A stretch of 32,949 nt of DNA, taken from assembly GCA_036821645.1 (NCBI GenBank), contig DAISJD010000025.1:1-32949 (forward strand). Direction: 5' to 3'. Position 1 is the stretch's first letter. Each line of letters begins with the position of its first letter. The DNA is from DAISJD01 sp036821645. Lineage in GTDB: Bacteria > Pseudomonadota > Alphaproteobacteria > ATCC43930 > CGMCC-115725. Below are positions 15,887-24,583 of the stretch, piece by piece. A program made the translations under genes and the position numbers. The notes under the pieces were generated by a model that saw nothing but the letters and a program-made list of their open reading frames with translations, did no database searches and was not told the origin of the DNA.

Positions 15887-16810
15887 ATGGCCGAAATTAC
15901 TGCTGCCCTGGTTAAGGATTTGCGCGAGAAAACGGGCGCTGGCATGATGGATTGCAAGCGGGCGCTCAATGAATCCGAGGGCGATATTGAGCAAGCCATC
16001 GATTGGCTGCGCAAGAAGGGGCTCTCTGCCGCTGTCAAGAAATCCGGGCGCGTCGCGGCCGAAGGGCTGATTGGTGTTTTGACCGATGGTCCCGTTGGGT
16101 CCGTGGTTGAACTCAATAGCGAGACCGACTTTGTCGGTCGGAACGAAAAATTCCAAGAAATGGTAAAGGCCGTGACCCGCGTCAGCCTCACAGTTGGCGA
16201 TGACGTGGCCGCCTTGAAAGCCGCAACTTTGGACGATGGGTTAACGGTTGAAGCTGGTCTTGTCAATCTGATCGCAACGATCGGCGAAAACATGAACCTG
16301 CGCCGGGCAAAGCGGCTTCAGGTGTCGCAAGGTGTCGTGGTTGGTTATGTGCATAACGCCCTGACCGCCGGTCTCGGTAAGATTGGTGTGTTGGTTTCTT
16401 TGGAGTCGTCAGGCCCAGCCGAAGCGCTCAATGCGCTCGGCAAGCAAATCGCCCTCCATGTTGCGGCGGCAAATCCGCAGGCGCTTGATATTTCATCTGT
16501 TTCTGCAGCCGACTTGGATCGGGAGCGGTCAATTCTGTCAGAACAGGCCCGGGCCTCGGGCAAGCCGGAAGCCATCATCGAGAAGATGGTCGAAGGACGC
16601 ATTCGTAAATATTACGAAGAAGTTGTTCTGTTGGAACAGATTTCGATGATTGACGGAGAAAGCAAGGTTTCCGTCGTTGTAGAAAAGGCGGCAAAAGAAA
16701 TTGGCCATCCGATCAAATTGACCGGTTTCGTTCGCTTCCAATTGGGTGAAGGTATTGAAAAAGAAACCTCTGATTTCGCTGCGGAAGTAGCAGCGGCCGT
16801 CAAAGGCTAA
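15887..16810 (+). CDS. tsf: Translation elongation factor Ts
   Basis: Guanine-nucleotide exchange factor that recycles EF-Tu-GDP. The 307 residues begin MAEITAALVKDLREKTGAGM, followed by MDCKRAL; this is the UBA-like N-terminal domain. TDFV at 80-83, the EF-Tu contact motif, lies in ELNSETDFVGRNE. The two core subdomains and the C-terminal module are complete and the length matches alphaproteobacterial EF-Ts. GGGAGAGG sits 5-6 bases before the ATG, one of the clearest ribosome sites in the window. It is separated from rpsB by a terminator and from pyrH by 212 bases with a hairpin, so it may be a single-gene transcript. Confidence 0.98.
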   Translation: MAEITAALVKDLREKTGAGMMDCKRALNESEGDIEQAIDWLRKKGLSAAVKKSGRVAAEGLIGVLTDGPVGSVVELNSETDFVGRNEKFQEMVKAVTRVSLTVGDDVAALKAATLDDGLTVEAGLVNLIATIGENMNLRRAKRLQVSQGVVVGYVHNALTAGLGKIGVLVSLESSGPAEALNALGKQIALHVAAANPQALDISSVSAADLDRERSILSEQARASGKPEAIIEKMVEGRIRKYYEEVVLLEQISMIDGESKVSVVVEKAAKEIGHPIKLTGFVRFQLGEGIEKETSDFAAEVAAAVKG

Positions 16811-16824
16811 GGTTTTCTTTCTGC

Positions 16825-16871
16825 GCATACCCCGCATGGCGGATGTTAGCATCTAGCTGTGCGGGGCATGT
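16825..16871. terminator. Hairpin between tsf and pyrH, possible weak terminator
   Basis: GCATACCCCGCA (16825-16836) pairs with TGCGGGGCATGT (16860-16871) with one A-C mismatch and one G-U, and the loop contains a nested GATG/CATC. No clear T-run follows (CCTTTCTGTTG comes about 20 bases later), so it may be a 3'-end stabiliser or weak terminator rather than a full one. Confidence 0.4.
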
Positions 16872-16922
16872 CGGCGATGCGGCCTTTCTGTTGCCGTAAT
16901 CTCGTGCCTGTATCTGATGCGG

Positions 16923-16952
16923 TTGGTTCCCTGCTTTTGGTGCTGAAATAAT
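16923..16952 (+). promoter_or_regulatory. Candidate pyrH promoter
   Basis: TTGGTT (16923-16928), an 18-base spacer and AATAAT (16947-16952, 5 of 6 to consensus). It lies 70 bases before the pyrH ATG and may drive pyrH-frr and the envelope genes behind them. Confidence 0.35.
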
Positions 16953-17022
16953 TGCGTCATGACGACCGAAGCAGTATCACGGGGGTCAGTCGCATATTTT
17001 TTGGGAAAGGCGCTGTCGAGCT

Positions 17023-17751
17023 ATGTCGACGGAACCCGTCTATCGTCGCGTTTTGTTAAAGCTATCGGGCGAAGCCCTGATGGGCGATCGTGAATTCGGT
17101 CTTGATCCGACCATCGTGAAACGGGTGGCCGGAGAAATAAAGGTCGTTCAGGAACTCGGTGTCGAGATTTGCGTCGTCATTGGCGGCGGTAATATTTTCC
17201 GCGGCCTCTCTGGTGCTGCGGCCGGGATGGAACGCGCGACGGCCGATTATATGGGTATGATGGCAACGGTGATCAATTCACTCGCCATGCAATCTGCTTT
17301 GGAGCGGGCCGGCGTTATGACGCGCGTTCAGTCGGCGATCTCGATGCAGGCCGTTTGCGAGCCCTATATCCGTCGACGGGCTATCCGTCACATGGAAAAA
17401 GGCCGTGTGGTGATTTTCGCCGCAGGGACGGGAAATCCGTTTTTTACCACCGACACTGCAGCAGCCTTGCGGGCATCCGAAATGGGGTGCACGGCGCTTT
17501 TGAAGGCGACCAAGGTTGACGGGGTCTATAGCGCCGATCCGAAATTGGTGCCGGACGCCGAACGCTATGATCGGCTTTCATACCTTGATGTGTTGTCGCA
17601 GGATCTGAAGGTGATGGATGCACCGGCGATCTCGCTTGCGCGTGAAAATAAGATTCCTATTCTTGTCTTTTCCTTGTTTAAATCGGGTGGCTTTGCCGAT
17701 GTGGTGCAGGGCCGTGGACTTTATACGATTATTACAGAACCAGAGGTTTGA
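17023..17751 (+). CDS. pyrH: UMP kinase
   Basis: Cytoplasmic hexameric kinase that converts UMP to UDP with ATP, feeding pyrimidine nucleotide and sugar-nucleotide pools. The 242 residues show the amino-acid-kinase fold: KLSGEAL (13-19), VIGGGNIFRG (52-61), the UMP-binding ERATADYMGMMATVIN region from 70, and the C-terminal FAAGTGNPFFTTDTAA and KATKVDGVYSADP segments. Its length matches bacterial PyrH. Its stop TGA at 17749-17751 is two bases before the GTG start of frr, so the two are translated together. A promoter-like pair lies 70 bases upstream. Confidence 0.98.
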   Translation: MSTEPVYRRVLLKLSGEALMGDREFGLDPTIVKRVAGEIKVVQELGVEICVVIGGGNIFRGLSGAAAGMERATADYMGMMATVINSLAMQSALERAGVMTRVQSAISMQAVCEPYIRRRAIRHMEKGRVVIFAAGTGNPFFTTDTAAALRASEMGCTALLKATKVDGVYSADPKLVPDAERYDRLSYLDVLSQDLKVMDAPAISLARENKIPILVFSLFKSGGFADVVQGRGLYTIITEPEV

Positions 17752-17753
17752 TC

Positions 17754-18311
17754 GTGTCTGATAGTTTGACGAAAGATCTGCGCCGTCGCATGGACGGTGC
17801 CCTTGACGCGTTGAAGAAAGAATTTTCCGGTTTGAGAACCGGACGGGCGTCGAGCAATCTCTTGGACCCGGTCATGGTTGAAGCCTATGGCAATATGATG
17901 CCGCTTGCCCAATGCGGGACGGTGGGCGTGCCCGAACCACGGATGCTGACGGTTCAAGTATGGGACCGTGGCTTAGTCAAACCGGTGGAAAAGGCAATCC
18001 GAGATGCTGGGTTGGGGCTTAATCCGCAAAGCGATGGACAAACGGTGCGTGTGCCGATTCCTGATCTCAATGAAGATCGTCGCAAGGAATTGGTTAAAGT
18101 TGCTGCTAAATATTGCGAACAAACCCGGGTTGCTGTGCGCAACGTCCGGCGCGACGGCATTGACTCCCTAAAACGTCTTGAAAAAGATGGTGAAATTTCT
18201 CAGGACGAACAGCGCCGCATACAGACTGAAGTCCAGTCTATTACCGATGACTTCATCAAGAAAATCGACGATCTTTTTGCTCAGAAAGAAAAGGATATCC
18301 TACAGGTCTGA
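17754..18311 (+). CDS. frr: Ribosome recycling factor
   Basis: Works with EF-G to split post-termination ribosomes. The GTG at 17754 is the likely start: AGAGG (17742-17746) is 7 bases ahead, and it yields 185 residues, exactly the family's usual size; a TTG at 17748 would sit too close to that ribosome site. The sequence has the typical RRF landmarks: GRASSNLLDPVMVEAYG, then QTVRVPIPDLNEDRRKELVK (read here as VPIPDLNEDRRKEL) and VRNVRRDGIDSLK, forming the long three-helix bundle. uppS begins 7 bases after its stop. Confidence 0.97.
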   Translation: MSDSLTKDLRRRMDGALDALKKEFSGLRTGRASSNLLDPVMVEAYGNMMPLAQCGTVGVPEPRMLTVQVWDRGLVKPVEKAIRDAGLGLNPQSDGQTVRVPIPDLNEDRRKELVKVAAKYCEQTRVAVRNVRRDGIDSLKRLEKDGEISQDEQRRIQTEVQSITDDFIKKIDDLFAQKEKDILQV

Positions 18312-18318
18312 GCGTCGC

Positions 18319-19065
18319 ATGAACGATTTACCCCCCCCCATGCCCGAATTGGCCCCGCCGCCGACCCATATTGCCATCATCATGGATGGCAATGGTCGCT
18401 GGGCTCAGGCACGCGCTATGCCGCGTCTCATCGGTCATAGACGTGGTGTCGAGGCGGTGAGACGCACGGTGCGGGCATCCATCGAACTCGGCATAGGTTA
18501 TCTGACCTTATTTGGGTTTTCTTCGGAAAATTGGCGTCGCCCCGAAGCTGAGGTGAATGATCTCATGGGCTTGTTGCGCCTTTACTTGCGCAGTGAGGTC
18601 GCCGATCTCCATCGTCAGGGGGTAAGATTGCGTGTAATCGGTCAGCGCGATCGGTTGTCCCAAGATATCGTTGCCTTAATCGAAAGTGCCGAAACTCTGA
18701 CGCTTGATAATGAAAAGTTGAATTTAACCATTGCGCTTAGTTACGGTGGACGCGATGAAATTGTTTGTGCGGCTCGAAATATTGCGGAAAACGTGCGGAA
18801 CGGTACAATCGATTTATCGTTAATCAATGAAGATTTTTTTGGAAAAATGGTGTTTACGCATGATTTGCCGGATCCTGACCTGGTAATCCGGACAAGCGGC
18901 GAAAAGAGAATCAGCAACTTCCTCCTTTGGCAATGCGCCTATTCGGAGTTGGTTTTTGTTGATCGCTTGTGGCCCGATTTTTCTAAAGACGATCTTGTGG
19001 ATGCTATCAGGGAATTTCATGGCAGAGAACGCCGCTTCGGCACGTCGGCGGGTTCGTCCTGCTGA
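18319..19065 (+). CDS. uppS: Undecaprenyl diphosphate synthase
   Basis: cis-Prenyltransferase that extends farnesyl diphosphate with isopentenyl diphosphate to the C55 lipid carrier for peptidoglycan and O-antigen. The ATG at 18319 gives 248 residues. IAIIMDGNGRWA (18-29) holds catalytic D23, GHRRG starts at 39, LFGFSSENWRRP at 64-75, and the C-terminal signature RTSGEKRISNFLLW is at 191-204 (many relatives have RTGGE). A run of nine C (18331-18339) encodes PPP near the N-terminus, with an in-frame ATG directly after it at 18340, so slippage or a second start are possible. It overlaps cdsA by 47 bases. Confidence 0.96.
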   Translation: MNDLPPPMPELAPPPTHIAIIMDGNGRWAQARAMPRLIGHRRGVEAVRRTVRASIELGIGYLTLFGFSSENWRRPEAEVNDLMGLLRLYLRSEVADLHRQGVRLRVIGQRDRLSQDIVALIESAETLTLDNEKLNLTIALSYGGRDEIVCAARNIAENVRNGTIDLSLINEDFFGKMVFTHDLPDPDLVIRTSGEKRISNFLLWQCAYSELVFVDRLWPDFSKDDLVDAIREFHGRERRFGTSAGSSC

Positions 19066-19861
19066 AACGAAACCCCTGATGAAACGGGTGCTCTCGGCGC
19101 TGGTGCTCATCCCGCTCGCCCTGCTTGCCGTTTATTGGGGAGGGGATTCTCTTGTATTCCTCGTGTCATTGGCGGTCGGGGTCATGGCCTGGGAATGGGG
19201 TAGAATGGTGCATGCCCTGACCACATGGAAGAATTGCATCATTATTATTGGATTTCCAGTTATATCCCTTTTTTTATGCACCCAATCAATAAGCATTGGG
19301 TTGTTTTTTTCAATATTATCAATTTTTTTATTATTTTTTGTTTCAAGTCCTTTAAAGATAAAGCTTTGGCTTGTTTGGGGGATTTATTGGATTACATTGC
19401 CATCTATTGGTTTTTTATGGTTGCGTGCCGATCCGGCGCACGGATTTAAGATCGCATTATGGATATTCGTTCTCGTCTGGGTCATTGATACGGCTGCTTT
19501 CGGGGTGGGCCGTCTTTTAGGCGGCCCGAAGCTTGCTCCCTGGATCAGCCCCAATAAAACTTGGGCCGGCCTTTTTGGCGGCATGGCAGCTGCTTGGGGG
19601 TTCGGTTTTTATCTCGGTTATGTTACAAACAGTCCGGCAGCCGTTGTGATTGGTTGCCTATGCAGCCTTTTGGCGATTGTAGAGCAGATCGGCGATATGG
19701 CCGAAAGCTATGCCAAGAGGCGTTTCGATGTTAAAGATTCAAGCGGTCTGATCCCCGGACATGGGGGGGTTTTGGATCGATTGGATGGAATGTTGGCCGT
19801 TGTGGCGGTCATTGTCCTTGTCACGTATTTTTCTGGTGGAAGTATCTTCACATGGCGTTAG
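19019..19861 (+). CDS. cdsA: Phosphatidate cytidylyltransferase (CDP-diacylglycerol synthase)
   Basis: Integral membrane enzyme that makes CDP-diacylglycerol from phosphatidate and CTP, the branch point to membrane phospholipids. The ATG at 19019 has AGGGA 5 bases ahead and lies inside uppS; the later ATG at 19079 has no ribosome site. This gives 280 residues with about 7-8 hydrophobic segments. The family signature KRRFDVKDSSGLIPGHGG and LDRLD occupies about 230-256, with SPNKTWAG earlier. The middle (bases about 19228-19410) is AT-rich (27-28% G+C in two 60-base lines) and encodes Phe/Ile-rich membrane helices, unlike the rest. The end overlaps dxr by 10 bases. Confidence 0.95.
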   Translation: MAENAASARRRVRPAETKPLMKRVLSALVLIPLALLAVYWGGDSLVFLVSLAVGVMAWEWGRMVHALTTWKNCIIIIGFPVISLFLCTQSISIGLFFSILSIFLLFFVSSPLKIKLWLVWGIYWITLPSIGFLWLRADPAHGFKIALWIFVLVWVIDTAAFGVGRLLGGPKLAPWISPNKTWAGLFGGMAAAWGFGFYLGYVTNSPAAVVIGCLCSLLAIVEQIGDMAESYAKRRFDVKDSSGLIPGHGGVLDRLDGMLAVVAVIVLVTYFSGGSIFTWR

Positions 19862-21057
19862 GGTCCACCGTAAGGGACGGTCAGCGGACCGTTACAATCC
19901 TAGGTTCGACGGGATCTGTAGGGTGCAGCACGATTGATCTGATCGAGCGTGAACCGCAGAAGTTCAGAGTTGAGGCACTCACCGCGAATACGAATTGGCA
20001 GGCACTGGCCGAACAGGCCTATCAATTAAAGCCGAATTTCGTCGCTGTGGCCGATCAGGGGGCCTATGCACCCTTGAAGGAGGCTCTTGCCGGGACGGGG
20101 ATCGCCGTCGGGGCCGGTGAAGAGGCTGTGACGGAAGCCGCTTCGCGGTCTGCCGATTGGGTGATGGCCGCAATTGTCGGGGCTGCGGGACTTGCGCCGA
20201 CTTTGGCCGCCATTCGCCGAGGGGCGGTAATTGCCTTGGCAAATAAAGAAGTTTTGGTCTGTGCCGGCGATCTGGTGACGGCTGCCGTGGCGCATCACGG
20301 TGCAACCTTGTTGCCGGTCGATAGCGAGCATAACGCGATCTACCAGGTCTTTGACTTTGAACGGCGTCAACGGATAGAGAAAATTATATTAACGGCATCG
20401 GGTGGGCCGTTTCGGTCTTTAGACCGATCTGCGATGATCGATGTGACGCCAGAACAAGCGGTAAAGCATCCTAATTGGAGCATGGGGGCAAAAATATCGG
20501 TTGATAGTGCGACCATGATGAATAAGGGCTTGGAGTTAATCGAGGCCAAGTATTTATTCGATGTTCCGCACGAAATGATCGATATTGTCATTCACCCTCA
20601 GTCGGTAATTCATAGTTTGGTTGCCTATGTGGATGGTTCCGTGCTAGCCCAATTAGGGTCGCCCGATATGCGCACGCCCATTGCGTATGCTTTGGCTTGG
20701 CCCGACCGTATGGCATCCCCAAGTCCCCGCCTTGATCTGCCTATGATCGGACAGTTGAATTTCGAAGCTCCAGACGAGGGCAGGTTTCCGGCTCTCCGCC
20801 TTGCTCGTGCCGCGATCGCACAAGGAGGATCCGCGCCAACCGTCCTTAATGCTGCGAATGAAATAGCGGTTGCAGCATTTTTAGCGCGCAAGATCGGGTT
20901 CCTTGATATTGCGGATATCGTTGAAGCCACCTTGTCAGAATTGCCAATTCAGGCCATTGATAGTCTTGATGACGTTTATCGGTTTGATACTATGGCGCGC
21001 GCGGCAGCGGAGCGGATGGTTGAAAAAATTACGCAGACACGATTGGTCCATGTTTAG
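19852..21057 (+). CDS. dxr: 1-deoxy-D-xylulose 5-phosphate reductoisomerase
   Basis: Second enzyme of the MEP isoprenoid pathway; turns DXP to MEP with NADPH and a divalent metal, feeding the C55 carrier made by UppS nearby. The 401 residues have the nucleotide-binding GSTGSVG (18-24), NKEVLV, the metal ligands D157 and E159 in PVDSEHNAIYQ, TASGGPFR, the flexible-loop HPNWSMGAKISVDSATM and E228 in MNKGLELIEA. The start overlaps the last ten bases of cdsA, and rseP starts 23 bases after the stop. Confidence 0.97.
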   Translation: MALGSTVRDGQRTVTILGSTGSVGCSTIDLIEREPQKFRVEALTANTNWQALAEQAYQLKPNFVAVADQGAYAPLKEALAGTGIAVGAGEEAVTEAASRSADWVMAAIVGAAGLAPTLAAIRRGAVIALANKEVLVCAGDLVTAAVAHHGATLLPVDSEHNAIYQVFDFERRQRIEKIILTASGGPFRSLDRSAMIDVTPEQAVKHPNWSMGAKISVDSATMMNKGLELIEAKYLFDVPHEMIDIVIHPQSVIHSLVAYVDGSVLAQLGSPDMRTPIAYALAWPDRMASPSPRLDLPMIGQLNFEAPDEGRFPALRLARAAIAQGGSAPTVLNAANEIAVAAFLARKIGFLDIADIVEATLSELPIQAIDSLDDVYRFDTMARAAAERMVEKITQTRLVHV

Positions 21058-21080
21058 GAAATGGGAAGGGTTCTGTTAAA

Positions 21081-22229
21081 TTGTTAGCATACGTGACCAA
21101 TTTTGCGACATATACCCTCCCATTCCTGGTGGTTTTGGGGATTTTGGTTTTTTTCCATGAGTTGGGTCATTTTCTGGCCGCGCGGTGGGCCGGTGTCCGT
21201 GTTCTCAGTTTTTCCATTGGATTTGGCCCCGAGTTGATCGGCTGGAATGATCGGTTGGGGACGCGTTGGAAGATTTGCCTGTTGCCGTTGGGCGGCTATG
21301 TGATGATGTTTGGCGATGCCGATCCGGCTTCGCAGCCGGATCAAGCGGCCGTTGCCGCCATGACGCCTGAAGAACGCGCACTAACCCATGGCAGCAAGTC
21401 CATTTTCAAGCGTGCCGTGATCTCGGCCGCTGGACCTGTTGCAAATTTTATTCTGGCTTTGGTCGTGTTCTCGGCACTCTATCTCGCTGCCGGTGTGCCT
21501 TATGAGTCTGCTGAGATTACTGCCGTTTCGCCTGGTTCTGCCGCAGAAGAGGCTGGTCTTAAGCCGGGCGATAAGATCGTTACCATTGACGGCTATACGA
21601 TCAATAAGTTCCGCGACATCATTTTGCATGTCAATTTGAATGTGGGTGCACCTATGGTGCTCAATGTTCAGCGTGAAGCGGAATCTTTGAGTTTCTCCGT
21701 AATACCGAAAAGAAAAGATATTGTTGATAATTTCGGCAATCACCATGAATCGGTTTTGTTGGGCGTTCAATCGAATAAGACGGTTTATTTACCTGTCGGT
21801 GTTTTTGGTGCCGTTACAACGGCATCCCAACATATTGTCGATAGTATATCGGCAACTATGATCGGTCTTGGCCAGATGATCGTCGGGGCTCGGGGATCTT
21901 CCGATCTTGGCGGTCCCTTGCGGATTGCAAAAATGTCCGGCGAGGCGGCCTTGCTGGGTTGGCAAAATGTAGTTGTATTGATTGGTGAGGTTTCTATTGG
22001 GCTTGGGTTAATTAATTTGTTTCCCATTCCTGTTCTTGACGGGGGGCATCTGCTGCTCTATTCCGCTGAGGCCGTTCGGGGTCGGCCGTTGGGGCCCCGT
22101 GCACAGGAATGGTTTTTTGGTACGGGTTTGTTGTTGGTACTAAGTATGATGGTTTTTGCGACGTGGAATGACCTCAAGCAATTGGGTGTTGTCCATTTCA
22201 TTATCGGCCTTGTGACGAGCGGGTCATGA
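21081..22229 (+). CDS. rseP: Site-2 membrane metalloprotease RseP/MmpA
   Basis: Intramembrane zinc protease that cleaves membrane anchors such as anti-sigma factors or, in Caulobacter, PodJ. The TTG at 21081 is the likely start, with GGAAGGG (21064-21070) 10 bases ahead; no ATG is in a better place. The 382 residues have HELGH at 26-30 in the first membrane helix, one PDZ domain (about 125-215, EEAGLKPGDKIVTIDGY), and the third zinc ligand D320 in NLFPIPVLDGGH (312-323). E. coli RseP has 450 residues and two PDZ domains; the single PDZ is the alphaproteobacterial form. Its stop overlaps the bamA start in ATGA. Confidence 0.95.
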   Translation: MLAYVTNFATYTLPFLVVLGILVFFHELGHFLAARWAGVRVLSFSIGFGPELIGWNDRLGTRWKICLLPLGGYVMMFGDADPASQPDQAAVAAMTPEERALTHGSKSIFKRAVISAAGPVANFILALVVFSALYLAAGVPYESAEITAVSPGSAAEEAGLKPGDKIVTIDGYTINKFRDIILHVNLNVGAPMVLNVQREAESLSFSVIPKRKDIVDNFGNHHESVLLGVQSNKTVYLPVGVFGAVTTASQHIVDSISATMIGLGQMIVGARGSSDLGGPLRIAKMSGEAALLGWQNVVVLIGEVSIGLGLINLFPIPVLDGGHLLLYSAEAVRGRPLGPRAQEWFFGTGLLLVLSMMVFATWNDLKQLGVVHFIIGLVTSGS

Positions 22230-24583
22230 CTAGGGTACTCCCGGGGGACATTTTGCGGTCAGATCTTGAAAAGTTTCTGCGGTGTGGGACGGCTTCGGTC
22301 AGTTTAATCGCGCTCGTGGCTTCCGGTTCCTTGTTCCCCGCAAAGGCAGGACCGACTCAGGTGGCCCAGGTACAGAATGGTGGGACCGTCCGTGAGATTC
22401 GGATCGAAGGTGCCGAGCGTATCGAACCGGAAACGATTCGTTCGTATCTGCAAGTTCAGCCCGGCGATGATTTTCAAAATGGGTTGGTGGAAAAGTCCCT
22501 GAAGGCGTTGTTTGCATCGGGACTTTTTGCCGATGTCGTTTTATCGCGCGAAGATGATGCCCTGATCGTCAAGGTTGTTGAAAATCCCGTCATCAATATG
22601 GTGGCGTTCGAAGGGAATAGTCGGTTTGACGACAAAGCGCTCAACGACGAAGTCCAGTTGAAGGCGCGTTCTGTCTATACTCGGACTCGTGTACAGGCCG
22701 ATGTGAAGCGTATTTTGGACCTGTATCGGCGATCCGGTCGTTTTGCTGCGACGGTTGAACCTAAAATTATTCAATTACCACAAAATCGTGTCAATCTTGT
22801 CTTTGAAATTGTTGAAGGAAAATTGACCGAGATCAGTAGTATTAATTTTGTTGGCAATAAAATTTTTGAAAATGGTGAATTGCAGGCTGTTATTTCAACT
22901 AAAGTTTCTCGTTTTTACCGATTTTTTTCTTCCGACGATACCTACGATCCTGATCGTTTGACGTTTGACCGTGAGTTGTTGCGTAAATTTTATCTTTCAA
23001 AGGGCTATGCTGATTTTCGTGTAATTTCATCAGTTGCAGAACTCAATCCGACGCGGGAAGGCTTTCTCATTACCTTTACGGTGGAAGAGGGTGAACAGTA
23101 TCAGTATGGCAAGATCGATTTGAACGTTGCCCTGAAGGATTTGAAGGCGACCGATCTGATGCCGTTGCTTTTGACCAAACAAGGGATGGTTTATAACGCG
23201 GAAGAAGTCGACAATACGATTATGCGGCTGACCTCGGCGGTAGGCGATAAAGGTTATGCATTCGTCGATATTCGGCCGCAAATTACGCGCAATAAAGAAA
23301 CGCATACGCTTGATGTTACTTATGAAATCGCCGAAGGCCCACGCGTTTATGTGGAACGGATCGATATAACGGGCAATGTCAAAACGTTGGATTCCGTCAT
23401 CCGTCGGGAATTTACCATTGCAGAGGGCGATGCGTTTTCCTCATCCAAAGTGAAACGTTCGGAAACAAACCTTAAAAATCTTGGGTTCTTTAAAAAGGTC
23501 GATGTGTCGAATGTCGCTGGCAGTCAGCCGGATCGGACGATCATCAATGTCGAGGTTGAAGAACAATCGACCGGATCACTGATGATTGGTACAGGCTTTT
23601 CGACTTCTGACGGGATTTTGGGTAATGTCGGTATTCAACAGCGCAACCTTTTGGGACGGGGTCAGGATCTCCGTTTTAATGGAACCCTGTCGAGTAGAAC
23701 GCAATTACTGGATTTGAGTTTTACCGAGCCGTTTTTCACCGGTCGGCCAATTGCCGCGGGTGTTGATTTATTTCAAACCCGTTCCAACAATCAACGCTTA
23801 TCCAACTTCGATCAATTCTCTCTCGGTTCGACGTTCCGCCTTGGGTTCGATTTGGCGGAAGATTTGCGGAGTACGACGAACTACACCGTTCGGCAGGATC
23901 GTATTACCAATGTTTCTTCTACAGCTTCATTGATCATTCAAAATCAACGGGGTGCTCGCTTACAGTCAACTGTTGGGGAATCATTGTTGTACGATCAGCG
24001 CGACAATCGTCTCGCGCCGACAGATGGTTATTATCTTCAGTATGATCAGTCGATAGCCGGTCTTGGGGGCAGTGTTTTTTACTCGAAATCCATTTTTTCT
24101 GGTGGTTATTATTATACGGTCGCCCCTAAGTTTGTGGCATCGGTGGTCAGTACCATCGGTGTTGTCCAAGGGCTTGATCAGAAAGTTCGGATTCAGGATC
24201 GTTTCTTTATCGGGGGTGATACGTTGCGTGGGTTTGCTGATTCCGGTATCGGGCCGCGTGATCAGATGACCCGCGACAGTCTCGGTGCCAATAAATATTT
24301 TACGACGCAGTTTGAACTTTCCATTCCCCTCGGCTTGCCGGAAGAGTTGGGTGTTGGTGGGCGTCTTTTTACCGATGTCGGCACTGCATTCGGGATTGAT
24401 GACAATAGAAACACGAAAACAACCACGATCCAAGATAGTGCCAATATCAGGCTTTCTAGTGGTTTTGGTGTTTCGTATAAGTCGCCACTTGGCCCGATTA
24501 AGGTGGATTTTGGTGTTCCCCTCTTGAAAAAGAACTATGACGAACGCGAGGTTATTCGCGTCAATTTTGGGACGAGGTTCTAA
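22226..24583 (+). CDS. bamA: Outer membrane protein assembly factor BamA
   Basis: Core of the BAM complex, inserts beta-barrel proteins in the outer membrane. The 785 residues start with a long n-region and a signal peptide (hydrophobic about 23-37, likely cut after AKA at 41). Five POTRA repeats cover roughly 54-447, each with the beta-alpha-alpha-beta-beta pattern. The Omp85 barrel runs to the C-terminal Phe of VNFGTRF, a signature for barrel insertion. The conserved L6-loop RGF is at 668-670 in GGDTLRGF. The gene overlaps rseP by 4 bases and abuts ompH, whose ATG directly follows the stop. Confidence 0.97.
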   Translation: MTRVLPGDILRSDLEKFLRCGTASVSLIALVASGSLFPAKAGPTQVAQVQNGGTVREIRIEGAERIEPETIRSYLQVQPGDDFQNGLVEKSLKALFASGLFADVVLSREDDALIVKVVENPVINMVAFEGNSRFDDKALNDEVQLKARSVYTRTRVQADVKRILDLYRRSGRFAATVEPKIIQLPQNRVNLVFEIVEGKLTEISSINFVGNKIFENGELQAVISTKVSRFYRFFSSDDTYDPDRLTFDRELLRKFYLSKGYADFRVISSVAELNPTREGFLITFTVEEGEQYQYGKIDLNVALKDLKATDLMPLLLTKQGMVYNAEEVDNTIMRLTSAVGDKGYAFVDIRPQITRNKETHTLDVTYEIAEGPRVYVERIDITGNVKTLDSVIRREFTIAEGDAFSSSKVKRSETNLKNLGFFKKVDVSNVAGSQPDRTIINVEVEEQSTGSLMIGTGFSTSDGILGNVGIQQRNLLGRGQDLRFNGTLSSRTQLLDLSFTEPFFTGRPIAAGVDLFQTRSNNQRLSNFDQFSLGSTFRLGFDLAEDLRSTTNYTVRQDRITNVSSTASLIIQNQRGARLQSTVGESLLYDQRDNRLAPTDGYYLQYDQSIAGLGGSVFYSKSIFSGGYYYTVAPKFVASVVSTIGVVQGLDQKVRIQDRFFIGGDTLRGFADSGIGPRDQMTRDSLGANKYFTTQFELSIPLGLPEELGVGGRLFTDVGTAFGIDDNRNTKTTTIQDSANIRLSSGFGVSYKSPLGPIKVDFGVPLLKKNYDEREVIRVNFGTRF

